Of a stretch of 64,000 nucleotides of DNA, positions 52,614 to 61,162 are shown piece by piece. Numbering within the stretch: the stretch's first letter is position 1; each line of letters starts with the position of its first letter. Source of the DNA: an uncultured Fretibacterium sp. (lineage in GTDB: Bacteria; Synergistota; Synergistia; Synergistales; Aminobacteriaceae). The position numbers were made by a program, and so were the translations under genes. The stretch spans positions 1 through 64,000 of the forward strand of contig CALEPX010000039.1 in assembly GCA_937911045.1 (NCBI GenBank), read 5' to 3'. The notes beneath the pieces are model-generated. The model saw only the letters and a list, made by a program, of their open reading frames with translations. It had not been told where the DNA came from and ran no database searches.

Positions 52614-53141
52614 ATGGCTATAAATTCGTTTAATCTTGAAACTCTCGTGAATAATTTCGTGAATAATGCCAGAAGCGTTTTTCAAGGCGAAGTCTCCGGC
52701 TCAGTGAAATTTCTCGTTGCGACACTGGCTGCGTTGACGATTTGGACGGGAGTTTTTATCGTGTCGGGCTGGAATGCTCAGAGTAATACGAATCTTTTGT
52801 CGAATCAGGGACGTTGGCGCACGCTGCTAATTCTTGCTGATGAGTATAGATCGCTTGATGTGAAGAACGTGAACGTGTCGAGTTCCGGGAATATTGACGT
52901 ACCCGCGATTTTTGCGCAAGTTTCGGAGCAGATGCAGCTTGGCAGCCGAGTAAATCGAATCGCACCTGACGGCAGGAATCAGTCAGTCGAGATAAATAGA
53001 TTGTATGCTGAGGAATTGACGGAACTTGAAATATTGCTGGCATCACGAGGCGTTAGATTTTTGTCGGCGGAATTGCGCGCGTTGCCGTCGGGTAATCAGA
53101 GATTGTTCACGATTTCGGCTATAATCGGCCCAGTGAGTTGA
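52614..53141 (+). CDS. gspM: GspM-like type II secretion protein
   Basis: A 175-residue bitopic protein: about 30 cytoplasmic residues, one helix (FLVATLAALTIWTGVFIVSGW), and a periplasmic part with the ferredoxin-like pattern of GspM/PilO (VEINRLYAEELTELEILLASRGVRFLSAELRALPSG). It would pair with GspL at the inner-membrane platform. AAGGGG precedes the ATG. Assignment rests on size, topology and operon place, not on strong sequence motifs. Confidence 0.6.
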   Translation: MAINSFNLETLVNNFVNNARSVFQGEVSGSVKFLVATLAALTIWTGVFIVSGWNAQSNTNLLSNQGRWRTLLILADEYRSLDVKNVNVSSSGNIDVPAIFAQVSEQMQLGSRVNRIAPDGRNQSVEINRLYAEELTELEILLASRGVRFLSAELRALPSGNQRLFTISAIIGPVS

Positions 53142-53165
53142 TAATGAGTTGATGATGAGTTGATA
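53133..53165. repeat. Three 11-bp tandem repeats across the gspM end
   Basis: GTGAGTTGATA, ATGAGTTGATG and ATGAGTTGATA follow one another (53133-53143, 53144-53154, 53155-53165). They cover the gspM stop and run to 3 bases before the ATG of the next gene. Each holds an in-frame TGA in some frame, giving several stops. Confidence 0.85.
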
Positions 53166-53168
53166 ATC

Positions 53169-53747
53169 ATGAAGAAATATATTTTTGCGATAATAAAAAT
53201 TCTCGTGTTCGTGATCGGATTCGCAGCCGCGTTTTATTATTTCATGCCGTGGCGTGAGGTCGGAAATTTCGCGATGTCTGTTGCGAGTTCACGTCTTGAG
53301 AGAAACGGTTTGCGTACGGGCTGGTCAGATGTCGTCGGGGAAGATGGCGGCTTCACGGTTAATAATCTCGCGCTGAGAGGCGTTGTGAATGTGTCGTGCG
53401 AATCCGTGACGATTAAGCCGAATTTCGCGTCAAGTGTTCTGAGTTTGGCAGGCGTTTGTGAATTGAGATTTCGCGGCTTGAAGATCATGTTGGGACAGAG
53501 CTTTAGTCTTGGAGACGGCAGTGTGTTGTTAAGTGCGTCGCCGAGTGAGATTTTGTTTGAGCAGCTGAGAACTCGCGGCGGAGATATTATGCTGAACGGC
53601 GATGTCGCTATAAATCCGTCGGAGATGAAAATTTCTCGTGCTGAAGCGTCGGTGAATGTTTCTAGCGCATTGGAAGGAAGTCTCGGAGTGCTGCAAAATT
53701 TCCTGCCGCTTGTGAATGAGGGCGGACGTTGGTATTTAAGGAGGTAA
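53169..53747 (+). CDS. gspN: GspN-like type II secretion protein
   Basis: A 192-residue protein with an N-terminal membrane helix (KKYIFAIIKILVFVIGFAAAFYYFMPW) and a periplasmic beta-rich domain (GFTVNNLALRGVVNVSCESVTIKP, LGDGSVLLSASPSEI). The layout and place after gspM suggest GspN, which is poorly conserved. ATG 53169 follows a repeated GAGTTGATAATC; no Shine-Dalgarno. Function in the machine is not established. GGAGG for the next gene sits in its last codons. Confidence 0.55.
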   Translation: MKKYIFAIIKILVFVIGFAAAFYYFMPWREVGNFAMSVASSRLERNGLRTGWSDVVGEDGGFTVNNLALRGVVNVSCESVTIKPNFASSVLSLAGVCELRFRGLKIMLGQSFSLGDGSVLLSASPSEILFEQLRTRGGDIMLNGDVAINPSEMKISRAEASVNVSSALEGSLGVLQNFLPLVNEGGRWYLRR

Positions 53748-53753
53748 TGTGAA

Positions 53754-54656
53754 TTGGAACGTGTGAAAATGTATTTGTGGCTGTTGATTGTGCCGTTAAT
53801 ATTGGGCTTGACGCTGGGAAGATTGAGCGGAATTGGCTTGGGTTACGGGCTTGATAAATTATCGAGCAGTTCGAGCGTGACGCAATTATTGTCGCTGAAT
53901 GAGAAGAAAACCAGCAAGTCCGATGAGAAAAAACAAGGTTACGGTGAATTTCTCGCAGCGAATCCGTTCAAGATTTCGCCGAAGAATCCTGTCTCGGTCG
54001 ATACAGCTCCGAAGCAGGTTGTCGAAGAAAAGAAAGTTGAGCCACCGACGACGCTTGATAATGTAGTTTTGCGCGGCACGCTGCCGAATGTTGGCGCATG
54101 GATTGAGGACAAAGGCGCGCTGAAATTGCTTCTGGTCGGCAAGACGTACGAGAAATACAAGATGACGAGCGTGAATTATCGTGAAGCAGTTTTCAGGAAG
54201 GGTCGCGAAAAAGTTGTGAAGAAAATCGTCTATGGTCCGATTCCGAAAGCTGAAGAAAAGAAAGAAGAGCCTAAACCGAAACCTGCCGCAGCTCCTGCTA
54301 AAGAACCAACGCCTACGGGAAATATTGTTGCAGCAGCTCCGGGCGGTCAAGAAGGAGAAGTTTCCAGCGAATTGCTTAATCAGCTTGTGCAGAATCCGTT
54401 TGACGAGTTGAAGCGTATAAGAATGCGTCCGAATGAGAAATCCGGCGGTCTTGAAGTGCAATGGATTCAGAACGAGAGCATATTGAAACGTCTGGGAGTT
54501 CAGAAGGGCGATGTTATAAAATCAGTAAATGGCATTCCGTTCACGAACATGGGCGATATTGCAAACTCGATAAATTCGCTCATGAACAGTGAGAGATTCG
54601 ATGTCGAAGTCACGCGCGGCGGAAATGCTACGGCGTTGAGATATGTCGTGCGCTAG
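53754..54656 (+). CDS. gspC: GspC-like protein with C-terminal PDZ domain
   Basis: A 300-residue protein: one membrane helix (YLWLLIVPLILGLTLGRLSG), a Lys/Pro linker with an HR-like region (LDNVVLRGTLPNVGAWIEDK, about 100-125), a long Pro/Ala/Lys stretch (about 165-190) and a PDZ domain (KRLGVQKGDVIKSVNGIPFTNMGDIANSINSL, about 240-290). This is the GspC plan: an inner-membrane link to the secretin GspD. TTG 53754 has AAGGAGG at 9 bases. It overlaps gspI by 14 bases. Confidence 0.85.
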   Translation: MERVKMYLWLLIVPLILGLTLGRLSGIGLGYGLDKLSSSSSVTQLLSLNEKKTSKSDEKKQGYGEFLAANPFKISPKNPVSVDTAPKQVVEEKKVEPPTTLDNVVLRGTLPNVGAWIEDKGALKLLLVGKTYEKYKMTSVNYREAVFRKGREKVVKKIVYGPIPKAEEKKEEPKPKPAAAPAKEPTPTGNIVAAAPGGQEGEVSSELLNQLVQNPFDELKRIRMRPNEKSGGLEVQWIQNESILKRLGVQKGDVIKSVNGIPFTNMGDIANSINSLMNSERFDVEVTRGGNATALRYVVR

Positions 54657-55005
54657 AAAATTCCCGGGCAAAAAACGCGGCTTCACGCTGATGGAAGTTC
54701 TCGTTGCAGTCGCGATTACTGGTCTTGTCGTGTCGGCTGGATTCAGGTTGATTGCTATGTCGATGAAAATGATGGCTGAACTTGAATCCGAACGCAGATT
54801 GATGTCAGCGGCGCAAATTATCTGGCTGAGATTCAGGAATGAACGCGATATGACGGACACGGGTTTTGATGACGAGAATAATATTCGCTGGGAATCTGAG
54901 CATGATTCGATCCCGATTGAGGAATGGGAGTTAAAATACAAGAAAGTCCGGATCACACTCGGCGATGATAATAGCAGATCGACGTTTATATACGTTGCAG
55001 ACTAG
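54643..55005 (+). CDS. gspI: Type II secretion minor pseudopilin GspI-like
   Basis: A 120-residue prepilin: SCARKFPGKKRG/FTLMEVLVAVAI cleavage motif with Glu5, then one helix and a short beta-rich head (NNIRWESEHDSIPIEEWELKYKKV). The size and short head fit GspI, the dimerising partner of GspJ and GspK. It overlaps gspC and is followed by a 78-base gap before gspD. Confidence 0.75.
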   Translation: MSCARKFPGKKRGFTLMEVLVAVAITGLVVSAGFRLIAMSMKMMAELESERRLMSAAQIIWLRFRNERDMTDTGFDDENNIRWESEHDSIPIEEWELKYKKVRITLGDDNSRSTFIYVAD

Positions 55006-55083
55006 GCAATTTTAACGATTTTGTAGTATTATTTAGTACGTAGATTAATTAATAATATTTGCAGAAACGGGGGCTTTGAAATT

Positions 55084-57186
55084 TTGAGAATTAAGCGATT
55101 AATATATATCATGATTATATTCGTGTTATTGTTTGTGAGCGTGTTCTCAGGCGATTCGCAAGCAGCAACACGACGTTCGAGCAGGACAAATACGAATACG
55201 AGTAATGCCAACAGAAACACTCCGGCAACTCAGGCGCAATCCGGTTCAGGTGCGGAAATGACGGCTGAGGACGAGCAGAATTTAATGGACGCAGCAGCAG
55301 CTATGAGAAAATCCGGTCTCGTGCAGTTCAATTTCAAGGACATGGATCTCGTGAGATTTATGCGTTTCATGTCGGAAGTCCTGCAGGAAAATATAATCGT
55401 GCCGCCAAATATTAACTCGAAGATAACGATTATATCGCCGCACCCTGTGAATTTGCGTGAAGCACGTGAGATAATGCTTTCGACTTTGCAAATGTATAAT
55501 TTCTCGCTGCAAAACATGGGAAGCTATTCGATCGTGCGTCAGGGCGGAAATAGTCCGTCACCGAATGTCTCTCGCGGCAAAAGCGGTCCCGGCTTCGGTG
55601 AGGAAACTGTTACGTATATCGTGCCGATTGATTATATTACGGTCGAGAGCGTAATTCCGGCGTTGCAGCAGTCGTTTGGTCCGGCGTTGATTGTCTTGGC
55701 TGTCGGAAATGGCAGGGATATTCTGCTTCAGGGGCGAGCTACGGACGTGAACAAAGGCGTCGAATTACTGCGCAAAATGGACACGCCTCAGAGCGCAAGA
55801 ATGAGCCGAACGTTTGAGATTAAGAACGGAGATCCGGCTACGATTGCAGCCCAGATAAACGCGATTGCTCAGACCGGAGGCCCGTTGCAGAACTTGAACG
55901 CGATTGCAGATGTCCCGAGTAAGAAAGTGATTCTGGTTGGCAGCCGTTCAGCTTTGGACAGAGCAGAGAAAATTTTGCATGAATTGGACGTTGCGCCTAC
56001 GACGAGCGATTTTCACGTTTACAAGCTAAAGCATATTGACGCAACAGCAGCTGCCGAACAAATGACGAAGATTCTTGCAGCCTCAGCTACGATAACAGGA
56101 CAGGACGCTTCGAAAGCTCCGTCAACAGTTGTAGCAGACGTTGCGACGAACAGCTTGATTTTCGCGGTCACACAAAAGCAATATGATTCGATCCTGAATA
56201 TTCTCGAAGCGATTGACATTCAGGCTAAGCAGGTTTTGCTGAGAGGCTTCATAGCCGAGATTAACGTTACGAATCTTGAGCGCAATGGAATCGACTGGTC
56301 AGTATTGGGCGGTCAGGTTTGGGACAGCTTCATGATCGGTGCCGGCGGTCAGTTGGGCGAGGGCAGCATTCCGTCAACGTTCTCAACTTGGTTCAATGAC
56401 TTGTCAAAGCGTGAGGAATTGTTGGAGCGTAACGGCTCGACTTATACCGTGACGAATTATCACCCGATGGCACTGATGTACGCGACGATTGAGATGCTGC
56501 GGCGTTATGACAGCGTGAATGTCCTGTCAGTTCCGAGATTGTTATGCACGGATAATAAAGAAAGCTCGTTCCAGGTTGGACAGGTTATTCCGGTTTTGAA
56601 AGGCTCAGCGTCGGATATTAGTAACCCGGGTGCGCTCCAGCAAAATTATGATTACAAAGACACAGGCTTGACACTGACAGTTACGCCTCATATTCGAAAC
56701 GGCAATGTTGTAGCACTTGATATTAAGCAGACGACTGAAGACGTTTTGACAGCAGCAGGCTCAGTTACGCCGATTACGTCAAAGCGCGAAGTTCACACGA
56801 CTGTCACGGTTGCGGATGGCGAGACGGTAATTCTTGGCGGAATGATAAAAGAGACAGAACGCTCGTTCAAGCGAAGAGTTCCGGGATTCTCGTATATACC
56901 GTTGATTGGCGGACTGTTCCAGAAGTTGTCGAAAGAGAAAGAGAAAGTGGATTTCGTTATATTCCTGACGCCTCAAATTATCGAGAGTCCGGACGAGTTA
57001 CGAACAGCTACTCTTGCAGCAACAGGTTTCACGGATATATTATCGCGCTCAAGTGACGTTACGTTTGACCAATATCTTTTGCCGGGTGCACGCGACGTGA
57101 TAAACAGTGTTGATATTGGACCGGTTGAATCCGAAGTCGATCGCAGGTTCAGGGAAATTTACAGGAAGAGCTTGAAGCGCAAATAG
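55084..57186 (+). CDS. gspD: Type II secretion secretin GspD
   Basis: A 700-residue outer-membrane secretin. Signal peptide (MRIKRLIYIMIIFVLLFVSVFSG), Ser/Thr/Asn-rich region, N0 domain (VQFNFKDMDLVRFMRFMSEVL), N1-N3 KH-like domains (e.g. FEIKNGDPATIAAQINAIA, FHVYKLKHIDATAAAEQM), and the C-terminal secretin (KQVLLRGFIAEINVTNLERNG, VNVLSVPRLLCTDNKESSFQVG, TVADGETVILGGMIKE, VPGFSYIPLIGGLF). It forms the outer-membrane pore. TTG 55084 is about 11 bases after GGGGG. Confidence 0.97.
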   Translation: MRIKRLIYIMIIFVLLFVSVFSGDSQAATRRSSRTNTNTSNANRNTPATQAQSGSGAEMTAEDEQNLMDAAAAMRKSGLVQFNFKDMDLVRFMRFMSEVLQENIIVPPNINSKITIISPHPVNLREAREIMLSTLQMYNFSLQNMGSYSIVRQGGNSPSPNVSRGKSGPGFGEETVTYIVPIDYITVESVIPALQQSFGPALIVLAVGNGRDILLQGRATDVNKGVELLRKMDTPQSARMSRTFEIKNGDPATIAAQINAIAQTGGPLQNLNAIADVPSKKVILVGSRSALDRAEKILHELDVAPTTSDFHVYKLKHIDATAAAEQMTKILAASATITGQDASKAPSTVVADVATNSLIFAVTQKQYDSILNILEAIDIQAKQVLLRGFIAEINVTNLERNGIDWSVLGGQVWDSFMIGAGGQLGEGSIPSTFSTWFNDLSKREELLERNGSTYTVTNYHPMALMYATIEMLRRYDSVNVLSVPRLLCTDNKESSFQVGQVIPVLKGSASDISNPGALQQNYDYKDTGLTLTVTPHIRNGNVVALDIKQTTEDVLTAAGSVTPITSKREVHTTVTVADGETVILGGMIKETERSFKRRVPGFSYIPLIGGLFQKLSKEKEKVDFVIFLTPQIIESPDELRTATLAATGFTDILSRSSDVTFDQYLLPGARDVINSVDIGPVESEVDRRFREIYRKSLKRK

Positions 57187-57188
57187 CC

Positions 57189-58742
57189 ATGACCGAACAG
57201 GAAAATCAAACACAAATTAATTCACAGACTTCACAAGATTCACAAGCTTCACAAGCTTCGAGTTTGCCACCGTTGCCGGACGCGAAGGAAATTTCCAGTT
57301 TATTGCCGAGTGGCATGGGCTTGGATATTCTGCGTCAATCACGAATCGTGCCGCTGCGAATCGAGGAAGGCGTGTTAATCGTTGGTGCTGTATCGTTTGA
57401 CGCGCTATCGAAAGCTCAGATGCTGGGAGCTGCGTTGGGATTTCCGGTTGACTTGGAAATTCGCGACGAAAAAGAACTCGGCGATTTGATTCACACGCTT
57501 TATGATCTGCGCAGTGTCGCCGCTGATGAGGCAGCAAAAAATATCGAGGGCATTGATGATATAGACGATCTTTCACGTGAGGATATTCTGAGCGATTCAG
57601 TTGACGTTCCGGTTATAAGACTTGTGAACGGATTGTTCGTTGACGCGCTGAAACAGAGAGCTACGGATATTCACGTTGAGCCTTACGAAGATGAAGTGTT
57701 GATTCGCTTCAGGATTGACGGAGTTTTGCACGACAGATTGAGATTGCCAAGATCGAATCAAGCACCGCTCACCAGCCGAATCAAAGTCATGTCTCGAATG
57801 GATATTGCCGAACACATGGCTCCTCAGGACGGCAGAATCGGGATCACTTTGGGCGATAGAGCTGTTGACGTTCGTGTTGGACTTGTGCCGACGCAATATG
57901 GCGAAAGAATTGCTATGCGTTTGCTCGATAAAGGTCACGGATTGATGACGCTCGAAGATCTCGGAATGGAAGAACGCGAAAGATCTATCATGGACGAGTT
58001 AATTCACAGACCGCACGGAATGATTTTGTTCACAGGTCCGACCGGTTCAGGAAAATCCACGAGTTTGTACGCAATTTTGCAGGCGTTGGCACGTCCCGAA
58101 GTGAATATCATAACAGTTGAAGATCCTGTTGAGTACGCTTTGCCCGGAGTTGCTCAGATTCAGGTTAATGAGAAAGCAGGCGTTACGTTTGCAGCAGCGT
58201 TGCGATCGATTTTGCGCCAAGACCCGGATATAGTAATGATCGGAGAAATGCGCGATTTTGAGACGGCTCATATCGGAGTTCAGGCTTCGTTGACGGGACA
58301 TTTGGTATTATCAACGCTTCACACGAATGATTCGATCAGTGCGATTGTGCGACTTGTTGACATGGGTATCGAACCGTATTTGGCTGCGAGCTGCATGATT
58401 GGCACAGTTGCTCAGAGATTGGCGCGAAGATTATGCCCGTATTGCAGGCGCGAAATAAATCCTCCAGCAGTGATGGCGAAACAGGGATTGACGAGAGCTT
58501 TTGAACCGGTTGGCTGTTCGCATTGTCATAATAACGGCTATCGTGGGCGTGTCGGACTTTATGAGCAGTTCGTCGTGAACGAGGCTATTCAGGAAGCGTT
58601 CGTTGCAGGCGCACCGGCTTCGAAATTACGAGACATTGCGCGTGAAAGCGGCTTCAAAACTCTCTGGGAAATCGGGCTTTCGGCAGTTCAATCGGGCTTG
58701 ACATCTCCGGACGAATTGGCGCGTGTCGCAGGGGAGGATTAA
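57189..58742 (+). CDS. gspE: Type II secretion ATPase GspE
   Basis: A 517-residue hexameric ATPase: N1E/N2E domains (ISSLLPSGMGLDILRQSRIVPLRIEEGVL), Walker A TGPTGSGKSTSLYAI, Asp box (VNIITVEDPVEY), Walker B ILRQDPDIVMIGEMRD, His box LVLSTLHTND, and a tetracysteine metal module (CPYCRR...CSHC). It powers pseudopilus assembly from the cytoplasm. It starts 2 bases after gspD and is followed by a short frame and gspF. Confidence 0.97.
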   Translation: MTEQENQTQINSQTSQDSQASQASSLPPLPDAKEISSLLPSGMGLDILRQSRIVPLRIEEGVLIVGAVSFDALSKAQMLGAALGFPVDLEIRDEKELGDLIHTLYDLRSVAADEAAKNIEGIDDIDDLSREDILSDSVDVPVIRLVNGLFVDALKQRATDIHVEPYEDEVLIRFRIDGVLHDRLRLPRSNQAPLTSRIKVMSRMDIAEHMAPQDGRIGITLGDRAVDVRVGLVPTQYGERIAMRLLDKGHGLMTLEDLGMEERERSIMDELIHRPHGMILFTGPTGSGKSTSLYAILQALARPEVNIITVEDPVEYALPGVAQIQVNEKAGVTFAAALRSILRQDPDIVMIGEMRDFETAHIGVQASLTGHLVLSTLHTNDSISAIVRLVDMGIEPYLAASCMIGTVAQRLARRLCPYCRREINPPAVMAKQGLTRAFEPVGCSHCHNNGYRGRVGLYEQFVVNEAIQEAFVAGAPASKLRDIARESGFKTLWEIGLSAVQSGLTSPDELARVAGED

Positions 58743-58745
58743 GAA

Positions 58746-58805
58746 ATGAAGCAGTTTCAAGAACGTATGTCAGAGAATATTCAGACAGAGGGCGCAAACA
58801 GGTAA
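58746..58805 (+). CDS. Possible 19-residue micro-frame between gspE and gspF
   Basis: ATG at 58746 lies 6-8 bases after AGGGGAGG (end of gspE), a good Shine-Dalgarno. It encodes a polar 19-mer (MKQFQERMSENIQ, then TEGANR) ending 6 bases before the gspF ATG. gspF itself has only weak CAGG. It may serve to couple gspF translation. No homology is recognised; it could also be chance. Confidence 0.35.
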   Translation: MKQFQERMSENIQTEGANR

Positions 58806-58811
58806 ATAATC

Positions 58812-59966
58812 ATGCCATATTTCACATATTCAGGTTATGACGCAAAAGGTAAGAATACTAAAGGGACGATTGAAGCTGGCTCTTCAATGCAGGCGGTCGA
58901 GAGATTAACTGAGCGCGGTGTTGTCGTTGTCGATGTGAAAGTCGCCGAGGAGAAAAAAGGCAGCTCAGCTAAGATCAAGTTATTGCCGCTGGAGGGACAT
59001 ATATTTTTCTGCCGGAGTTTGGCAAGTTATCTGAAATCCGGATTGCCTCTCGCCGAAAGTCTGCGCATAATGTCTAAGCAGGCTCGTGATAAAACTCTCA
59101 AACCGGTTCTCGAAAAATTGCTCGCTGAAGTCGAAGGCGGTCGGAAATTTCACACGGCGTTATCTGAGACAGGCGCGTTTCGGGAAAGTTTGTGGCGAGT
59201 TGCTGAGTCGGGTGAACAAAGCGGTTCGTTAATTTCGGTTCTCGAAGAAGCTGCGGATCAATTCAAGCTCGAAGACGGTCTCAAACGCAAAATTCGCGGC
59301 GCAATGACGTACCCGATTGTGATGGCGGTTGTGGGTGTCGGTGTTGTGTCGTTCATGCTGACGTATGTTGTGCCGAAAATTTCGGATCTGTTTGAGGATA
59401 TGCACCAGACTTTACCGTTGCCGACAAGAATTTTGATCGCAATGTCGAGTTTCTTGTCGAATTACGGCTTATGGCTTTTGCTCGGGATATTATTATTCGT
59501 GCTTTGGCTCAAGAAAACCGGCAGAAAAATTAACATGCCATTCATGCGCGGAATAACTGATCAGCTTAATCTCGCGTTGGTCATGTCGCATATCAGTACG
59601 CTGATTAAATCCGGAATCCCGTTGGTTCAGGCGTTGAAAATGGCTTCGTCAATGGACGTTCTAAAACAACGCTGGCTCGATGCTGCTGAAATGGTGAAAG
59701 CCGGTCACAGGTTCGACAAAGCTCTCGAAAAAATCGGCATGCCTGAGGAAACTGTCGCGGTGATTCGTGTCGGCGAAATGGGCGGCGATTTGTCCGGTGC
59801 TCTCGATAACGTTTCGAATCAGTGCAGAGAATTTGCGCAATCCCGAATGGAAAAAGTTTCGACGTTGATGGAACCGATTATGGTCTTGAGTTTGGGAGTT
59901 TCGGTCGGATTTATAGTTCTGGCAATATTAACGCCTGTTTTCGATTTGGCAGGTATTGTGCGATAA
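58812..59966 (+). CDS. gspF: Type II secretion inner-membrane platform protein GspF
   Basis: A 384-residue polytopic protein with the duplicated GspF domain. N-terminal [21 protein letters not shown], first domain [23 protein letters not shown], membrane helix ([18 protein letters not shown]), then the second half [24 protein letters not shown] and [20 protein letters not shown], final helix. It forms the platform base. ATG at 58812; the preceding 19-residue frame carries the strong ribosome site. Confidence 0.95.
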   Translation: MPYFTYSGYDAKGKNTKGTIEAGSSMQAVERLTERGVVVVDVKVAEEKKGSSAKIKLLPLEGHIFFCRSLASYLKSGLPLAESLRIMSKQARDKTLKPVLEKLLAEVEGGRKFHTALSETGAFRESLWRVAESGEQSGSLISVLEEAADQFKLEDGLKRKIRGAMTYPIVMAVVGVGVVSFMLTYVVPKISDLFEDMHQTLPLPTRILIAMSSFLSNYGLWLLLGILLFVLWLKKTGRKINMPFMRGITDQLNLALVMSHISTLIKSGIPLVQALKMASSMDVLKQRWLDAAEMVKAGHRFDKALEKIGMPEETVAVIRVGEMGGDLSGALDNVSNQCREFAQSRMEKVSTLMEPIMVLSLGVSVGFIVLAILTPVFDLAGIVR

Positions 59967-59995
59967 TAAATAATATTTTTCAGGAGGTTATTATT

Positions 59996-60436
59996 ATGAA
60001 GATTAGCAGGAAAAAGTTTGTAACAAGATCTCGCAGGGGCTTCACGTTGATCGAGATCATGGTCGTAGTCGTAATTCTGGGTTTACTTGCAGCGTTGGTC
60101 GTGCCAAGAATCGGGCCTCAAGTTGCGGAAGCTCAAAGAACAGCAGCTCAAACACAGATCCGCAGCATTGAAGACGCTCTCGAAATGTACAGGATGAATA
60201 ACGGATTCTATCCGTCAACTCAGCAGGGGCTTGAAGCTCTCGTAACTGCTCCGACAACGTCACCAGTTCCGAAACGCTATCTTGAAGGCGGCTATCTGAA
60301 AAAAGTTCCCGAAGATCCTTGGGGCAATCCGTATGTGTATTACAATCGCGACGGAAGGATTCAAGTCATCAGCTACGGTCCGGACGGTGAAGAAGGCGGC
60401 GAAGGTGTGAACGCTGATATTACAAGTGAAGATTAA
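59996..60436 (+). CDS. gspG: Type II secretion major pseudopilin GspG
   Basis: A 146-residue major pseudopilin starting at ATG 59996 after AGGAGG. Prepilin motif [28 protein letters not shown]; the head has the GspG pattern [29 protein letters not shown], the [24 protein letters not shown] loop and a C-terminal [11 protein letters not shown] calcium-type site. It builds the pseudopilus shaft after processing by a prepilin peptidase not found here. Confidence 0.97.
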   Translation: MKISRKKFVTRSRRGFTLIEIMVVVVILGLLAALVVPRIGPQVAEAQRTAAQTQIRSIEDALEMYRMNNGFYPSTQQGLEALVTAPTTSPVPKRYLEGGYLKKVPEDPWGNPYVYYNRDGRIQVISYGPDGEEGGEGVNADITSED

Positions 60437-60444
60437 TATTTAAC

Positions 60445-60948
60445 ATGCGACGATCAGGTTTTACGTTAATCGAGATTATGATCGTAATCGCCATCATTGG
60501 CACACTTGCCGGAGTTTTGATGCCCAGAGTTTCGCTCTACATGGAACCTCCGGCTTCTGTTTTGCAGAGAGTTTTTGAGGACGCTGCTGACAAAGCTTTA
60601 TCCGGAATGCCCGTTCGTCTGAAAATCAAGCGTGCTGAAGCGTCTAAACGTGGCGAAATTATTGCTGAAGGTCTCACAAAAAAAGAAGTTGCTGCGGATA
60701 GTTTGAGCGCGTTTCTCGGGACTGCCCAGAATAAAGAAATACTCGAATGGCAGGAAATCAAACTCAGAAATTCACCGGATGGTGACGGCTGGCTGCTCGA
60801 ACCGGATACGATTTATTTCTACACGGACGGCTCATGTTCTCCGGCGAAAATTTCGTGGCTCAGTAAAGGGCTGGCAGAATCACATGCTGACGTGTATATC
60901 TTAACCGTAACAGGTTATTGCTTCAAACTGGAAAATAATAATACTTGA
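60445..60948 (+). CDS. gspH: Type II secretion minor pseudopilin GspH-like
   Basis: A 167-residue prepilin with [29 protein letters not shown] and a short head. The second pseudopilin after GspG is normally GspH. Its end reads VTGYCFKLENNNT. AT repeats with ATACTTG follow the stop, and a short frame downstream looks like a diverged copy of this C-terminal part. Confidence 0.75.
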   Translation: MRRSGFTLIEIMIVIAIIGTLAGVLMPRVSLYMEPPASVLQRVFEDAADKALSGMPVRLKIKRAEASKRGEIIAEGLTKKEVAADSLSAFLGTAQNKEILEWQEIKLRNSPDGDGWLLEPDTIYFYTDGSCSPAKISWLSKGLAESHADVYILTVTGYCFKLENNNT

Positions 60949-60970
60949 TAATAATACTTGATAACACTTG
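60934..60970. repeat. Short ATAATAATACTTG tandem repeats at the gspH end
   Basis: ATAATAATACTTG recurs about two and a half times (period 13) around the gspH stop; the last copy is shortened to ATAACACTTG. Probably slippage products. Confidence 0.6.
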
Positions 60971-60984
60971 AGGAAAACTTCTAG

Positions 60985-61083
60985 ATGCTGAAAAAAATTT
61001 GCAAGATTCCGTTATGGCTCTTGGCTGCGTACATCTCATCAGTAACGGATTATTGCTTTAGACTTGGTGAGAATAATCGCTGA
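60985..61083 (+). pseudogene. 32-residue frame resembling the gspH C-terminus
   Basis: ATG 60985 after GAGGA encodes MLKKICKIPLWLL, then AAYISSVTDYCFRLGENNR. The last part parallels the gspH end (VYILTVTGYCFKLENNNT) residue by residue and the DNA is also similar. It looks like a duplicated, decayed 3' end. Whether it is translated is unknown. Confidence 0.5.
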
Positions 61084-61095
61084 TTTGTAATTTGT

Positions 61096-61162
61096 AAAAA
61101 CTCATTCACTCAATTATAATTCTTTGCTAAATTAATTATTCTTGAAGGAGTGAGTTTTTTTT
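61096..61162 (+). promoter_or_regulatory. Inverted repeat around the start of the RND adaptor gene
   Basis: AAAAACTCATTCACTC (61096-61111) can pair, with a small bulge, with GAGTGAGTTTTT (61148-61159). The right arm covers the Shine-Dalgarno AAGGAGTGAG and runs into the T tract before TTG 61161. It could act as an intrinsic terminator or hide the ribosome site. Confidence 0.5.

Noticed and set aside
19770..61114. ACTCATTCACTCAAT present at 19770 and 61100 as a shared operator
   Set aside because: A 15-base repeat is expected once or twice by chance in 64 kb, and the first copy is in the tmRNA terminator region with no gene start near it.
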